Assembly: GCA_900546715.1 (NCBI GenBank)
Contig: UREA01000033.1
Coordinates: 1-12,037, forward strand
Direction of reading: 5' to 3'
Source of the DNA: an uncultured Mycoplasmatota bacterium
GTDB lineage: Bacteria; Bacillota_I; Bacilli_A; RF39; UBA660
Length of the DNA stretch: 12,037 bases
The position numbers and the translations under genes were made by a program. This document shows, one piece after another, positions 1 through 6,465 of this stretch (positions within the stretch are counted from its first letter, which is position 1; the number at the start of each line of letters is the position of its first letter). The notes under the pieces were generated by a model. It worked only from the letters and a program-made list of their open reading frames with translations, did not search any database and was not told the DNA's origin.

Positions 1-1332
1 CCAGAGGATCGCTTCGAAAAGAAAAAAGATGTAGAAATGATGCTTCAAAGGATAAAGCCGGACTATGAGGAAAAAAGAAAAGACTTGTCTAGCAGTATGA
101 TATCACAATTGAAGTTACAAAAGGATAGATGGCAGATTCCAAATGAAATTCAAACAGTATTTCCAAAAGGAACTTCTGCTCAGATACATAGTAAGATTTT
201 TCAAGAAATTTTCAGTCCTCGATATTATAATATAGCAGAGTCGTTAATGCAAAAATATAGATATAATATGAGTGGTGACAGTTTCGCAGAAGAAAAGAGG
301 AACAAACAAATTATAAGAGCGGCAGTGAGAAAATGTGAAAAGCAAATTGGGGAGAATACCGGACGTAATATCAATGGGGATGTGAAAGCTCTGCTGGAAG
401 ATCCTCAGTATGGGTTTGTGATTAAGAAGGAAAACAGCAAAGAGTCAGTTAATGACAGAAAGCACAGTGAAAAATATAATTTTTATGAGTTAACAGGAAA
501 GATTCTGGATATGGAGGAGCCTGCTTTTTATAAAGATATTATTCCATTATCAGAAATAGAAAAAAGGTGGTTGTTATCGGTACTAGATGATTCAAAAGTC
601 GATTATTTCTTAAATAGAGAAGAAATAAATGCAGTTAAAAAAAGCATACAGGAAAATGTTTTTACTGATAAAACTTTTTATGATAAAGCTGAACATATTC
701 ATATGGAAGTGCTTCCTATGAAATATGTTAAATGTTTTGATCAGTATCATATACAGGATAACCGTAAGGAAAAAGAGTATGTGATGATGTTAGCCAAGGC
801 GATTATAGATAGAAAAACCGTCTTTATCCGATATCATACATTAACTGGCAAGATAAAGGAAGGAAATTATAACCCAATTTTATTAGAGTTCTCAAAGGAC
901 CATAATCGTTTTCAGGGATATTTTGAAATTTCTAAAACAAATAAAATAGTGATTTTTAATCTGTCGAATATACAGAATGTTGAGGATACTGAAGAAAAAT
1001 TCGATATTGAGCAGGCTAAGATGAATTTACAAAATTACTTGAAATGGCAAGGGCTTTCTACAGAAATTCAGTTTAGCGATGAAAAGAATACTGCGGATCG
1101 AATTTTGACAGAGCTTGCACCATGGAAGAAGAAATGTACATATGATAAGAACAGTGGAATTTATCAGCTTAAGATTGATTACCAAAGATCAGATCAGTTG
1201 GATTTATTGATTCGCCTTATGGGATATGGATCGACAATTCAATTTAAAAAGAAAAACGATCCAATATATATTGAAATTAAAAGAAGGCTTGAATGTCAAT
1301 TAAAGTGTATAGCAGAAAATGAATGCAAGTAA
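1..1332 (+). CDS. WYL-domain protein, divergent, open at the left edge
   Basis: The frame is open from base 1. The first ATG is at 37 and has no recognisable ribosome binding site, so the true start probably lies outside the window. Numbered from that ATG, about residues 1-240 are helical and charged, as in the N-terminal part of WYL regulators. Residues about 250-325 match a WYL domain (RKTVFIRYHT, then a strand pair ending HNRFQGYF). Residues about 375-425 resemble the C-terminal WCX extension (LLIRLMGYG, then IKRRLECQL). The W and Y of the WYL triad are absent: the aligned segment reads NRFQGY. WYL proteins usually act as ligand-responsive transcriptional regulators, often near phage-defence or accessory loci. 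No DNA-binding helix-turn-helix can be assigned with confidence here. It could regulate the small genes downstream, but they have their own promoter and follow a terminator. Confidence 0.75.
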   Translation, partial: PEDRFEKKKDVEMMLQRIKPDYEEKRKDLSSSMISQLKLQKDRWQIPNEIQTVFPKGTSAQIHSKIFQEIFSPRYYNIAESLMQKYRYNMSGDSFAEEKRNKQIIRAAVRKCEKQIGENTGRNINGDVKALLEDPQYGFVIKKENSKESVNDRKHSEKYNFYELTGKILDMEEPAFYKDIIPLSEIEKRWLLSVLDDSKVDYFLNREEINAVKKSIQENVFTDKTFYDKAEHIHMEVLPMKYVKCFDQYHIQDNRKEKEYVMMLAKAIIDRKTVFIRYHTLTGKIKEGNYNPILLEFSKDHNRFQGYFEISKTNKIVIFNLSNIQNVEDTEEKFDIEQAKMNLQNYLKWQGLSTEIQFSDEKNTADRILTELAPWKKKCTYDKNSGIYQLKIDYQRSDQLDLLIRLMGYGSTIQFKKKNDPIYIEIKRRLECQLKCIAENECK

Positions 1333-1342
1333 AAAATAGTTG

Positions 1343-1376
1343 AAGGCAGTTGCAAAAGAAAAATGCAGCTGCCTTT
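1343..1376 (+). terminator. Rho-independent terminator of the WYL gene
   Basis: A 12-bp stem, AAGGCAGTTGCA pairing with TGCAGCTGCCTT with one G-T wobble, encloses a 9-base A-rich loop. It begins 10 bases after the WYL stop codon. Only a short T stretch follows (TTTACTAT). Confidence 0.75.
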
Positions 1377-1416
1377 ACTATGTAAAAATTGAATACCGTT
1401 TTTTCCTGATATCGAA

Positions 1417-1444
1417 ATGAAAAAAATTGGAAATCCAATATAAT
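1417..1444 (+). promoter_or_regulatory. Promoter with operator-like inverted repeat for the small-gene cluster
   Basis: A perfect -10 box, TATAAT, is at 1439-1444. A weak -35 (ATGAAA, 1417-1422) lies 16 bases upstream. An inverted repeat, ATTGGA-AA-TCCAAT, at 1426-1439 fills most of the spacer and shares its last base with the -10, a position where a bound repressor would block polymerase. The first gene starts about 50 bases further on. The operator role is inference. Confidence 0.5.
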
Positions 1445-1495
1445 GAACTCACAGTTAAGGATAAAACATCAAATAAAGAGAAGGGAGACAAACAT

Positions 1496-1657
1496 ATGTC
1501 AAAGAGTTTTAAAGAATGCGCAGTAGAAATTGCAAAGGAAGCAGCATGGGCAGGATTTGTAGTAGCAGCGACAACCGCAGTTGAACTGACCCTTTCTGAA
1601 ATACGAAATAATAGTCAGGACGATGACGATGATGAGGACGATGACGAGTATTATTAA
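1496..1657 (+). CDS. 53-aa small protein with amphipathic helix and acidic tail
   Basis: The frame extends upstream to a TTG at 1427. That codon lies in the inverted repeat just ahead of the promoter -10 and has no ribosome binding site, so it would not be in the transcript. The ATG at 1496 has GGGAG (1483-1487) eight bases upstream and is the better start. The 53-residue product has an N-terminal lysine/glutamate amphipathic stretch and a hydrophobic alanine-rich middle (AAWAGFVVAATTAVELTL, residues 16-33). It ends in a tail of eleven consecutive acidic residues (42-51 being D or E only) before YY. There is no signal peptide and no family I recognise. It is first of three closely spaced small genes and probably shares one transcript with them. 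Confidence 0.6.
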   Translation: MSKSFKECAVEIAKEAAWAGFVVAATTAVELTLSEIRNNSQDDDDDEDDDEYY

Positions 1658-1688
1658 TGAGTAAGGAAAAAGATAGGAGGATGATGTA

Positions 1689-1925
1689 ATGAAGAAGAAT
1701 ACAAAGAATGAGTCAGCAAAGGCTTCAAAGAGAAATCAAAGTACTTGGAAGATTGATGTTACGAGTAAAGGTAATACTAAAATACGCGGAAAAAATGAAA
1801 ATGTAGCCAATACCAATATCACAGTAAATATAAATGTAGCTCAAAATAGTGACATTAAAACAAAATGCATCGTAGGAGAAATGTTGAGAGTTCATAGCTA
1901 TTTAAAATATAAGGATGATTTGTAG
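1689..1925 (+). CDS. 78-aa small basic protein, unknown family
   Basis: The start has a perfect AGGAGG (1675-1680) eight bases upstream, and the gene follows the 53-aa gene after 31 bases. The product begins with a lysine/asparagine/serine-rich basic segment (residues 1-20). It continues with a strand-rich part with alternating polar and hydrophobic residues (TWKIDVTSKGNTKIRG, then NTNITVNINV), and ends in a short helix-like segment (VGEMLRVHSYLKY). There is no membrane segment. The basic N-terminus could pair with the acidic tail of the preceding protein; this is inference only. I do not recognise the family. Confidence 0.6.
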   Translation: MKKNTKNESAKASKRNQSTWKIDVTSKGNTKIRGKNENVANTNITVNINVAQNSDIKTKCIVGEMLRVHSYLKYKDDL

Positions 1926-1978
1926 CAGGAAGTTAAAGTTTTTGATAAATATGATAATACTAGTATGGGGGTGTAATT

Positions 1979-2062
1979 TTGGCAACTGAGGTATTAAGCC
2001 TTTTGGGTCATGCGGTTGTTGATGCTGTGGTAATTGTTGTTAAGAGTAAATCTGGAAAGTAA
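1979..2062 (+). CDS. 27-aa hydrophobic microprotein with TTG start
   Basis: A TTG start follows GGGGG (1967-1971) with suitable spacing. The 27 codons give MATEVLSLLGHAVVDAVV, then IVVKSKSGK and TAA. The product is one hydrophobic helix followed by a short lysine-rich end, a layout that would suit a membrane-inserted microprotein such as a small membrane toxin or a leaderless peptide. It is third in the small-gene cluster and lies just before the terminator. Its short length and rare start codon keep confidence moderate. Confidence 0.4.
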   Translation: MATEVLSLLGHAVVDAVVIVVKSKSGK

Positions 2063-2075
2063 TAGAAAGTGAAGA

Positions 2076-2116
2076 AAAGAACATGCCCCGGTCTGTATGG
2101 CTGGAGCATGTTCTTT
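2076..2116. terminator. Bidirectional terminator between small genes and GNAT gene
   Basis: An 11-bp perfect stem, AAAGAACATGC pairing with GCATGTTCTTT, encloses a 19-base GC-containing loop. The plus side continues with a pyrimidine-rich stretch. The minus side continues TTCTTC, so the hairpin can serve both the small-gene transcript and the convergent acetyltransferase. Confidence 0.65.
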
Positions 2117-2164
2117 CTGCATAGATACGTATGGCATATGTGAATTGAAAAGAATAATATGGTT

Positions 2165-2692
2165 TTAATACCAATACTCCATCAATTCTTGTGTAGTAAC
2201 AAATCCCATCCCTTTATAAATCTTAAACGCAGCTTCATTTTCCTCTGTCACATGTAGTGTAACTGGGAAGGTGATCTCTGGCTTTTGCAAAAGCACTTTT
2301 ACTGCATCGCGACCATAGCCTTTTCCCTGATACTCAGGATGAATTGCAAGTCCATAGAGATTTGTCTGGTCTGGCTGGATTGAAGTTAATACAAGGCCGA
2401 CAATTGTACCGCCTGCAGCAATGCACCAGATGGTTTCTCCAGTATCAAATGACTGCTCTAAGAATGCGATGGAATCTTCTTTTTTCATATCGAAGGCGGC
2501 ACTGTGAACTGCGACAAGTGCAAGTAAGTCATCTTTTGTTGCCGGATAAAGAGTAACGGTGGCATTATTTTCTGCAATTGCAGCATCCCCAGCCACCTCA
2601 GGTCTTTTCTCTAACCTCATCAACACAATACGTTTCTGGATCTGGAACCCAATCTGACCCAATTCGGATAAATTAGCATTATAAAAGAACAA
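2165..2692 (-). CDS. GNAT-family N-acetyltransferase, 5'-truncated
   Basis: Residues about 44-175 form a complete GNAT fold that transfers an acetyl group from acetyl-CoA to an unknown amine. Visible parts are strand 4 ending NLYGLAIHPEY, the pyrophosphate-binding loop QGKGYG (122-127), and the late N-x-x-A-x-x-x-Y motif (N152 to Y159). The first 32 residues (IGFQIQKRIVLMRLEKR) look like the tail of a preceding GNAT domain, as in two-domain acetyltransferases. The frame reaches a stop at 2705-2707 without a proper start; the TTG at 2692 has no ribosome binding site. The N-terminal domain is therefore missing. The loss coincides with the drop in GC and codon style toward the AT-rich side, which suggests a chimeric join or a recombination boundary. 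Confidence 0.75.
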   Translation of the reverse strand: MFFYNANLSELGQIGFQIQKRIVLMRLEKRPEVAGDAAIAENNATVTLYPATKDDLLALVAVHSAAFDMKKEDSIAFLEQSFDTGETIWCIAAGGTIVGLVLTSIQPDQTNLYGLAIHPEYQGKGYGRDAVKVLLQKPEITFPVTLHVTEENEAAFKIYKGMGFVTTQELMEYWY

Positions 2693-2706
2693 GGGATCTT
2701 GTTCTT
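2685..2706 (-). terminator. Hairpin at the composition boundary, possible ZIP terminator
   Basis: A perfect 9-bp stem, AAGAACAAG with CTTGTTCTT, has a 4-base loop. On the minus strand it overlaps the ZIP stop codon and is followed by TTAT, so it could terminate the transporter transcript. It also lies at the junction between the two compositions, so its origin is uncertain. Confidence 0.4.
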
Positions 2707-3109
2707 AACCTAATGCAACATCAAAAATCATCATTACTACAAAACCTAATATGGTAAATAAAGCCATTAGGTTTTTCTTTTTATTTGTTTGACTTTCTGG
2801 TATTAATTCTTGAATTACTACATAAATCATGGCACCACCAGCAAAAGATAGAAGAATTGGTAGCAAGTATTGTACTTTTAGAACAAGTATTGCTCCAATA
2901 AAGGCAGATATTGGTTCAACAATACCACTAAGAGATCCTAGTAAAAATGATTTGCTGCGAGATAGTCCTTCACGTCTTAATGGTAGAGATACTGCAGATC
3001 CTTCTGGAAAATTTTGAATACCTATACCAATTGCAAGCATTATAGCAGCAGATAGTGTTGCTCCTTCAATACCATAAAAAATAGAACCAAAAGCTACCCC
3101 AATTGCCAT
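2705..3109 (-). pseudogene. ZIP-family metal transporter, C-terminal part (gene split by insertion)
   Basis: The 134 codons from ATG 3109 encode the last transmembrane helices of a ZIP (zinc/iron permease) transporter. Visible are MAIGVAFGSIFYG, the metal-site motif QNFPEG in the next helix, the conserved VEPISAFIGA, and the typical end MMIFDVALG. The frame runs upstream through GAA-GGT into the att core, so the codons before the ATG (IPEG) belong to the original TM4 motif HNIPEG. Joined at the core to the N-terminal part at 6449-6892, it gives one 265-residue protein, the normal length for bacterial ZIPs. Alone it lacks the first helices and half of the metal site and is unlikely to function. 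No ribosome binding site of its own was seen. Confidence 0.85.
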
Positions 3110-3137
3110 ACCTTCTGGTATAGTATTTATGGGTAGT
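3108..3137. other. Attachment site, left end of the element (recombinase side)
   Basis: The chromosomal half ATACC, a TTCT core and a 21-bp element arm (3117-3137) are directly visible. The arm is the inverted copy of the arm at 6482-6502 with 20 of 21 bases matching. The central dinucleotide is TC on plus (GA on minus), at 3114-3115. The recombinase stop codon (3127-3129) lies inside the arm. Confidence 0.85.
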
Positions 3138-4302
3138 AGTCTTTCAAAAAAATATAGACAGATTTGTCTTTTGATATTTCTATTTTATCAATTAAATTAA
3201 GTAGTTTTTCTCTAGTTATAGGTATATTAAATTTAGCATTTAATATGTCTATGATATCTTTTTCTAGTGTTTCATAATTAAATCCATGAGCAGTGCAGTA
3301 ATCTTTTCTATATTTGTAATTATTACAGCATAAATAGCTATGTTTTTTTTGTTTTCTTATACTTAGATGATGTTTGCATTCATAACAATATAATAAATTA
3401 TCTAGTAATCTTTCTTCAAGTTTATCACATCTGCTTTGTTTTATTTTAAATGTATTTTGAACTTTTTCGAAATCTTTTTTAGATATTAAGTTGGGGTGGG
3501 TATTATTTACTATTATCCAATTACTTTTATCATTATTAATAGTGCGACGGTATTTATAACTTAGTCTTTGGCTTTTGTTTTGAGATAAACATCCGGTATA
3601 AATAGGGTTAGTTAATATTTTTTTTATACTTTGATTAGTCCAAGAATTATTTTTGTTTTTACGTAGTTTACTGAATGTTGGAATTTTTTCTTTGTTAAAT
3701 AATTTTTTTATGTCATTAATAGAATTATTATTTAAATATAATTCAAAAATTCTTTTTACTATATTACTTTCTTTTTTATTAATTATTAATTTGTTTTTAT
3801 TTGTTTTACTTTGCATATATCCAAGGGGAATGCAACCACCCGTCCAAAGGCCCAGTTCTTGCATTGTTTTTCTAGCACTTCTAATTTTTTTAGATAAGTC
3901 TTTTGAATATAAATCATTTAAAATAGCTTTAAACGGGGCAATGTCAATATTAGCATTATCATTTATGGTATCGATATTATCATTGATAGAGATAAAACGA
4001 ATATTATGAGTTGGAAAATATTCTTCAATTAATTCGCCAGTTTTAATATAATTACGACCAAGTCTTGATAAATCTTTAACAATTACAGTATTAATATTTA
4101 AATTATTAATATCTGCAAGTAACTTTTTAAAGCCAGGTCTATTAAAGTTTGTTCCGGTGTATCCATCATCTATATAAGTATTAATTATAGTAATATTATT
4201 ATCAGTAGCATATTTAATAAGTAAGTTTTTTTGATTACTAATAGATTCATTTTTATCTTCTTTGGATAATCTAATGTATAAATCAGCTTTATAGTTTTGC
4301 AT
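3127..4302 (-). CDS. Serine recombinase (site-specific integrase), compact
   Basis: The enzyme integrates and excises the element by double-strand cleavage through a phosphoserine link. The resolvase domain spans residues 1-150. It has YIRLSKED with catalytic Ser13, the conserved DDGYTGTNFNRPGF, and DLSRLGRN (77-84) with active-site Arg80. The recombinase DNA-binding domain follows at about 155-285 (GCIPLGYM, WTNQSIKKILTNPIYTG). A zinc ribbon comes next, with C306-x2-C309 and further cysteines at 325/326 and 336. The end, IDKIEISKDKSVYIFLK, is the usual final strand of TnpX-like enzymes. At 391 residues it is short for the large serine group, with little room for the coiled-coil arm between zinc ribbon halves. 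The stop codon is inside the element attachment arm. The ribosome binding site is weak (AAGAG). Confidence 0.92.
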   Translation of the reverse strand: MQNYKADLYIRLSKEDKNESISNQKNLLIKYATDNNITIINTYIDDGYTGTNFNRPGFKKLLADINNLNINTVIVKDLSRLGRNYIKTGELIEEYFPTHNIRFISINDNIDTINDNANIDIAPFKAILNDLYSKDLSKKIRSARKTMQELGLWTGGCIPLGYMQSKTNKNKLIINKKESNIVKRIFELYLNNNSINDIKKLFNKEKIPTFSKLRKNKNNSWTNQSIKKILTNPIYTGCLSQNKSQRLSYKYRRTINNDKSNWIIVNNTHPNLISKKDFEKVQNTFKIKQSRCDKLEERLLDNLLYCYECKHHLSIRKQKKHSYLCCNNYKYRKDYCTAHGFNYETLEKDIIDILNAKFNIPITREKLLNLIDKIEISKDKSVYIFLKDYYP

Positions 4303-4371
4303 TTTTTCTCTTAACTTTCTTTTTAGAAATTAAGTAATATTTAAATTTTTTCATATTAAAAAATATGCAAT

Positions 4372-4395
4372 AAAAAAAGATATATGAAATATCTT
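4372..4395 (-). terminator. Terminator between cargo genes and recombinase
   Basis: On the minus strand AAGATAT and ATATCTT form a 7-bp stem with a 5-base loop, followed by six T residues. It starts within the stop codon of the 83-aa gene. It would end the cargo transcript before the recombinase gene. The stem is AT-rich, so termination may be partial. Confidence 0.5.
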
Positions 4396-4645
4396 AATTG
4401 TATTCATCATCATAATCTTGTCTAAATTCATTTATTAAATTACTTAAAATAACAGGATTATTAATTGGTATAACATATTCTTCATTATTTTCTATTACTT
4501 CTTGCAATACCAAGTATTCATTTGTTGGTTCTTCTTGTGCGTTTATTCCAACAGATAAAAAGTATTTGGTATTATCGATGGTTGATTCCATTAAAAGCAG
4601 ATAGCTTTTGCCATTTTCTAAATTTATACAATCATTTACTTTCAT
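4394..4645 (-). CDS. 83-aa DUF1292-like acidic protein, element cargo
   Basis: The ATG overlaps the stop of the 598-aa gene as ATGA, and AAGGAG lies eight bases upstream inside that gene, so the two are translationally coupled. The pattern is that of DUF1292 (YrzB-like) proteins: short strands (GKSYLLLMES, TKYFLSVGINA), then EYLVLQEVIENNEEYVIPI, then an acidic helix (LSNLINEFRQDYDDEY). The family has no established function. Coupling suggests it acts with the 598-aa membrane protein. Because serine-integrase elements need a small excision factor and no other small gene is present, that role is an alternative, but there is no sequence evidence for it. Confidence 0.6.
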   Translation of the reverse strand: MKVNDCINLENGKSYLLLMESTIDNTKYFLSVGINAQEEPTNEYLVLQEVIENNEEYVIPINNPVILSNLINEFRQDYDDEYN

Positions 4646-6438
4646 CTTGTAACTCCTTTATTTAATTCTTTATTTTTGTCATATATCTTTTTTAAATTAT
4701 GCATTAGTCTAGATTTTTCGCTAGATTTTAGAGTTTGATCAGCATCAATAGTTCTTACTAAGTTTGCAAATTTGTCTTTGTCAAATACTTCGGCGTTTTT
4801 TATTGCTTTAATTTCTTGATTATATTTTTTGTATTGTTCTGATTTAGTTTTAGGAAGTAGAGCCCCAGTAACACCTAGAAGGCTACTTGCAGCACCAACT
4901 CCTAAAATGGTATTAGTAGTAGTTGCGGAAGCAGCTAAGGTGCTTTCAGCAGTAGCAACAGCAGAAGCCGCAAAAGAGGATAATTCCATTCCCCCAATAG
5001 TCCATACTCCAGCAGCAGAATTGTAAAGGGCAGTAGTTCCAGCTAAACTTTCTAAAGTGCTAGCAAGGGATACATTAGTTGCATGAAGAGCACTTTGAGT
5101 GGCTACTTCAGCTCCATGCCAGAGAAGAGAGTTATTTACCATTGATGAGCTAATGGTAGATATTTCAGCTGCTTGCATGGCTGAAGTGATTGCTGGCATT
5201 AAAGTAGAGAAGGCAATAATTACAGTAGCAATGATTCCTGCAATAGCTAGAGCAATAAGTATTTGCTTTTTATGTTCATTTAACCATGATAAACTTTTTT
5301 TACCAACAACTTTAATTTTTTGACCGAATGTTATATCAGAGTTTTGAGGTTGAGAAGAACTTGGCCCTTCTAATTTTTGATTTTGGGTTTGGGCAATTAC
5401 TGGTTCTACTGGTTCATTTTTTAATTCGTCTTCACTAACCTTTGTAGTAGGTGCTGATATTACTTCTTGTGGTTCTTTTTTTTCTTTAGTTTCTTCTTTA
5501 ACTTCTTCCTTTTTTTCTTCTGGTGGTAGAATATCTAGAGTTTCAATTTCTTCGGGTTCAGGTAAAGTTCTTGTATCTAAATTTTTATTATTTACTAAAG
5601 TTGTTAGTTCTTGATTTTTCAATTCATCTACAACTTTAGGTAATTTAGGGTTTATTAGCATGAAATATAGGTCATCAGAAAGTTCTCCTAAGTTGGTTTT
5701 CTTTCTTAAATGTTGGTAATCAAAAATATGTTTCATATTACTAAAATTATGTTTTAAATAATCTTGCATTTTAAGAAGACTTTGATACTCTATATTTTCT
5801 TCATAGTTTATACCATTCATATTTTGTAATTTTTTGATTCTAGCAGAAACTCGAGCATATTCATTATCAAAGACTACTTGAGGATTTAGTATTTTTTTGC
5901 TTATTTCATCTAGACCCGCGATATTAGCTAAATCTTCATATTCGTATTTATATTTTAAATCGAGAAAATTATTATCTAGAAGTTCTTTCATCCTAAGAAG
6001 AGCATTATATCGTTCAACTTCACTTTTTAGAATGTTTCTTGCATCACTTGCTAGCATGAATTCACCACGAGTTTCATTTTTGGATGCTTCTAGTATCTTT
6101 TCAAGTAATTCATTTATTTTCTTTTTTTCTTCTTCGATGTCTTTATCTTGTGTTTTGCTCGGATTTAACATGGTTTGGTAGTCTTGTTCAGAAACTTTTA
6201 AACCAGAAATTTCACTTAGTTCTAAAAATTCATTAGGATTTTTAAGATCCTTAAAATTATTATTTAAAAGTTCTTTCATTCTAAGAAGAGCATTGTATTT
6301 AGTAATATTTTCTTTTAATATATTATTTTTATCATTAGCTATTATAAATTCACCACGATTTTCATTTGTTGAAGATTGTAAAATATTAGTAATTTCACTA
6401 TTAACTCTTGCTAATGTATTTTCTAAAGCTACGTTCAT
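4642..6438 (-). CDS. 598-aa protein with three helical repeats and membrane anchor, element cargo
   Basis: I do not recognise this protein. Residues about 7-92, 105-186 and 193-264 are three tandem helical repeats. The first two are very alike (RGEF, then YNALLRMKELL-NNF), and each unit ends in a variant of LNP. Residues about 265-370 form a lysine/glutamate/proline-rich disordered linker. A strong transmembrane helix is at 392-414 (QILIALAIAGIIATVIIAF). An alanine/serine/threonine-rich hydrophobic stretch follows to about 530 and includes a second possible membrane helix (508-528). The C-terminal 70 residues are charged and helical. The layout suggests a cytoplasmic repeat domain tethered to the membrane, perhaps with membrane-active character. 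The start has AGGAG (6446-6450) seven bases upstream. It heads the cargo operon with the 83-aa gene. Confidence 0.75.
   Translation of the reverse strand: MNVALENTLARVNSEITNILQSSTNENRGEFIIANDKNNILKENITKYNALLRMKELLNNNFKDLKNPNEFLELSEISGLKVSEQDYQTMLNPSKTQDKDIEEEKKKINELLEKILEASKNETRGEFMLASDARNILKSEVERYNALLRMKELLDNNFLDLKYKYEYEDLANIAGLDEISKKILNPQVVFDNEYARVSARIKKLQNMNGINYEENIEYQSLLKMQDYLKHNFSNMKHIFDYQHLRKKTNLGELSDDLYFMLINPKLPKVVDELKNQELTTLVNNKNLDTRTLPEPEEIETLDILPPEEKKEEVKEETKEKKEPQEVISAPTTKVSEDELKNEPVEPVIAQTQNQKLEGPSSSQPQNSDITFGQKIKVVGKKSLSWLNEHKKQILIALAIAGIIATVIIAFSTLMPAITSAMQAAEISTISSSMVNNSLLWHGAEVATQSALHATNVSLASTLESLAGTTALYNSAAGVWTIGGMELSSFAASAVATAESTLAASATTTNTILGVGAASSLLGVTGALLPKTKSEQYKKYNQEIKAIKNAEVFDKDKFANLVRTIDADQTLKSSEKSRLMHNLKKIYDKNKELNKGVTR
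5965..6080. repeat. Internal direct repeat, copy 2 (second helical unit)
   Basis: This stretch is a diverged copy of 6253-6368, offset by exactly 288 bases (96 codons). Nearly identical blocks include TTCTAAGAAGAGCATT-type sequence in the middle and TTCACCACGA at 6061 (6349 in the other copy). It encodes repeat unit 2 of the 598-aa protein. Base divergence with protein conservation indicates an old duplication kept by selection. Confidence 0.7.
6253..6368. repeat. Internal direct repeat, copy 1 (first helical unit)
   Basis: This is the partner of the copy at 5965-6080 and encodes repeat unit 1 of the 598-aa protein. The third protein unit is too diverged to be seen as a DNA repeat. Confidence 0.7.
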
Positions 6439-6445
6439 ACAATCA

Positions 6446-6465
6446 CTCCTAGTATAATTTTAGCA
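6446..6465 (-). promoter_or_regulatory. Extended -10 promoter and ribosome binding site of the cargo operon
   Basis: On the minus strand, TGC-TAAAAT (6465-6457) is an extended -10 element. AGGAG (6450-6446) follows, and the start codon is at 6438. Any -35 would fall in the att arm and is weak. The truncated ZIP frame reads through this promoter and stops within the AGGAG, so the transporter promoter could also drive the cargo. Confidence 0.5.

Noticed and set aside
1427..1495. Upstream TTG-start extension of the 53-aa gene
   Set aside because: The extension starts upstream of the TATAAT box and has no ribosome binding site; the downstream ATG is well placed.
3653..4009. Long plus-strand frames inside the recombinase, the 598-aa gene, the ZIP parts and GNAT
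   Set aside because: They are antisense shadows of well-supported minus-strand genes, with low-complexity translations and no ribosome binding sites.
4303..4371. Small RNA or strong promoter ahead of the recombinase
   Set aside because: The region is almost pure A and T with short chance inverted repeats (CATATT/AATATG). No -35/-10 pair with good spacing stands out.
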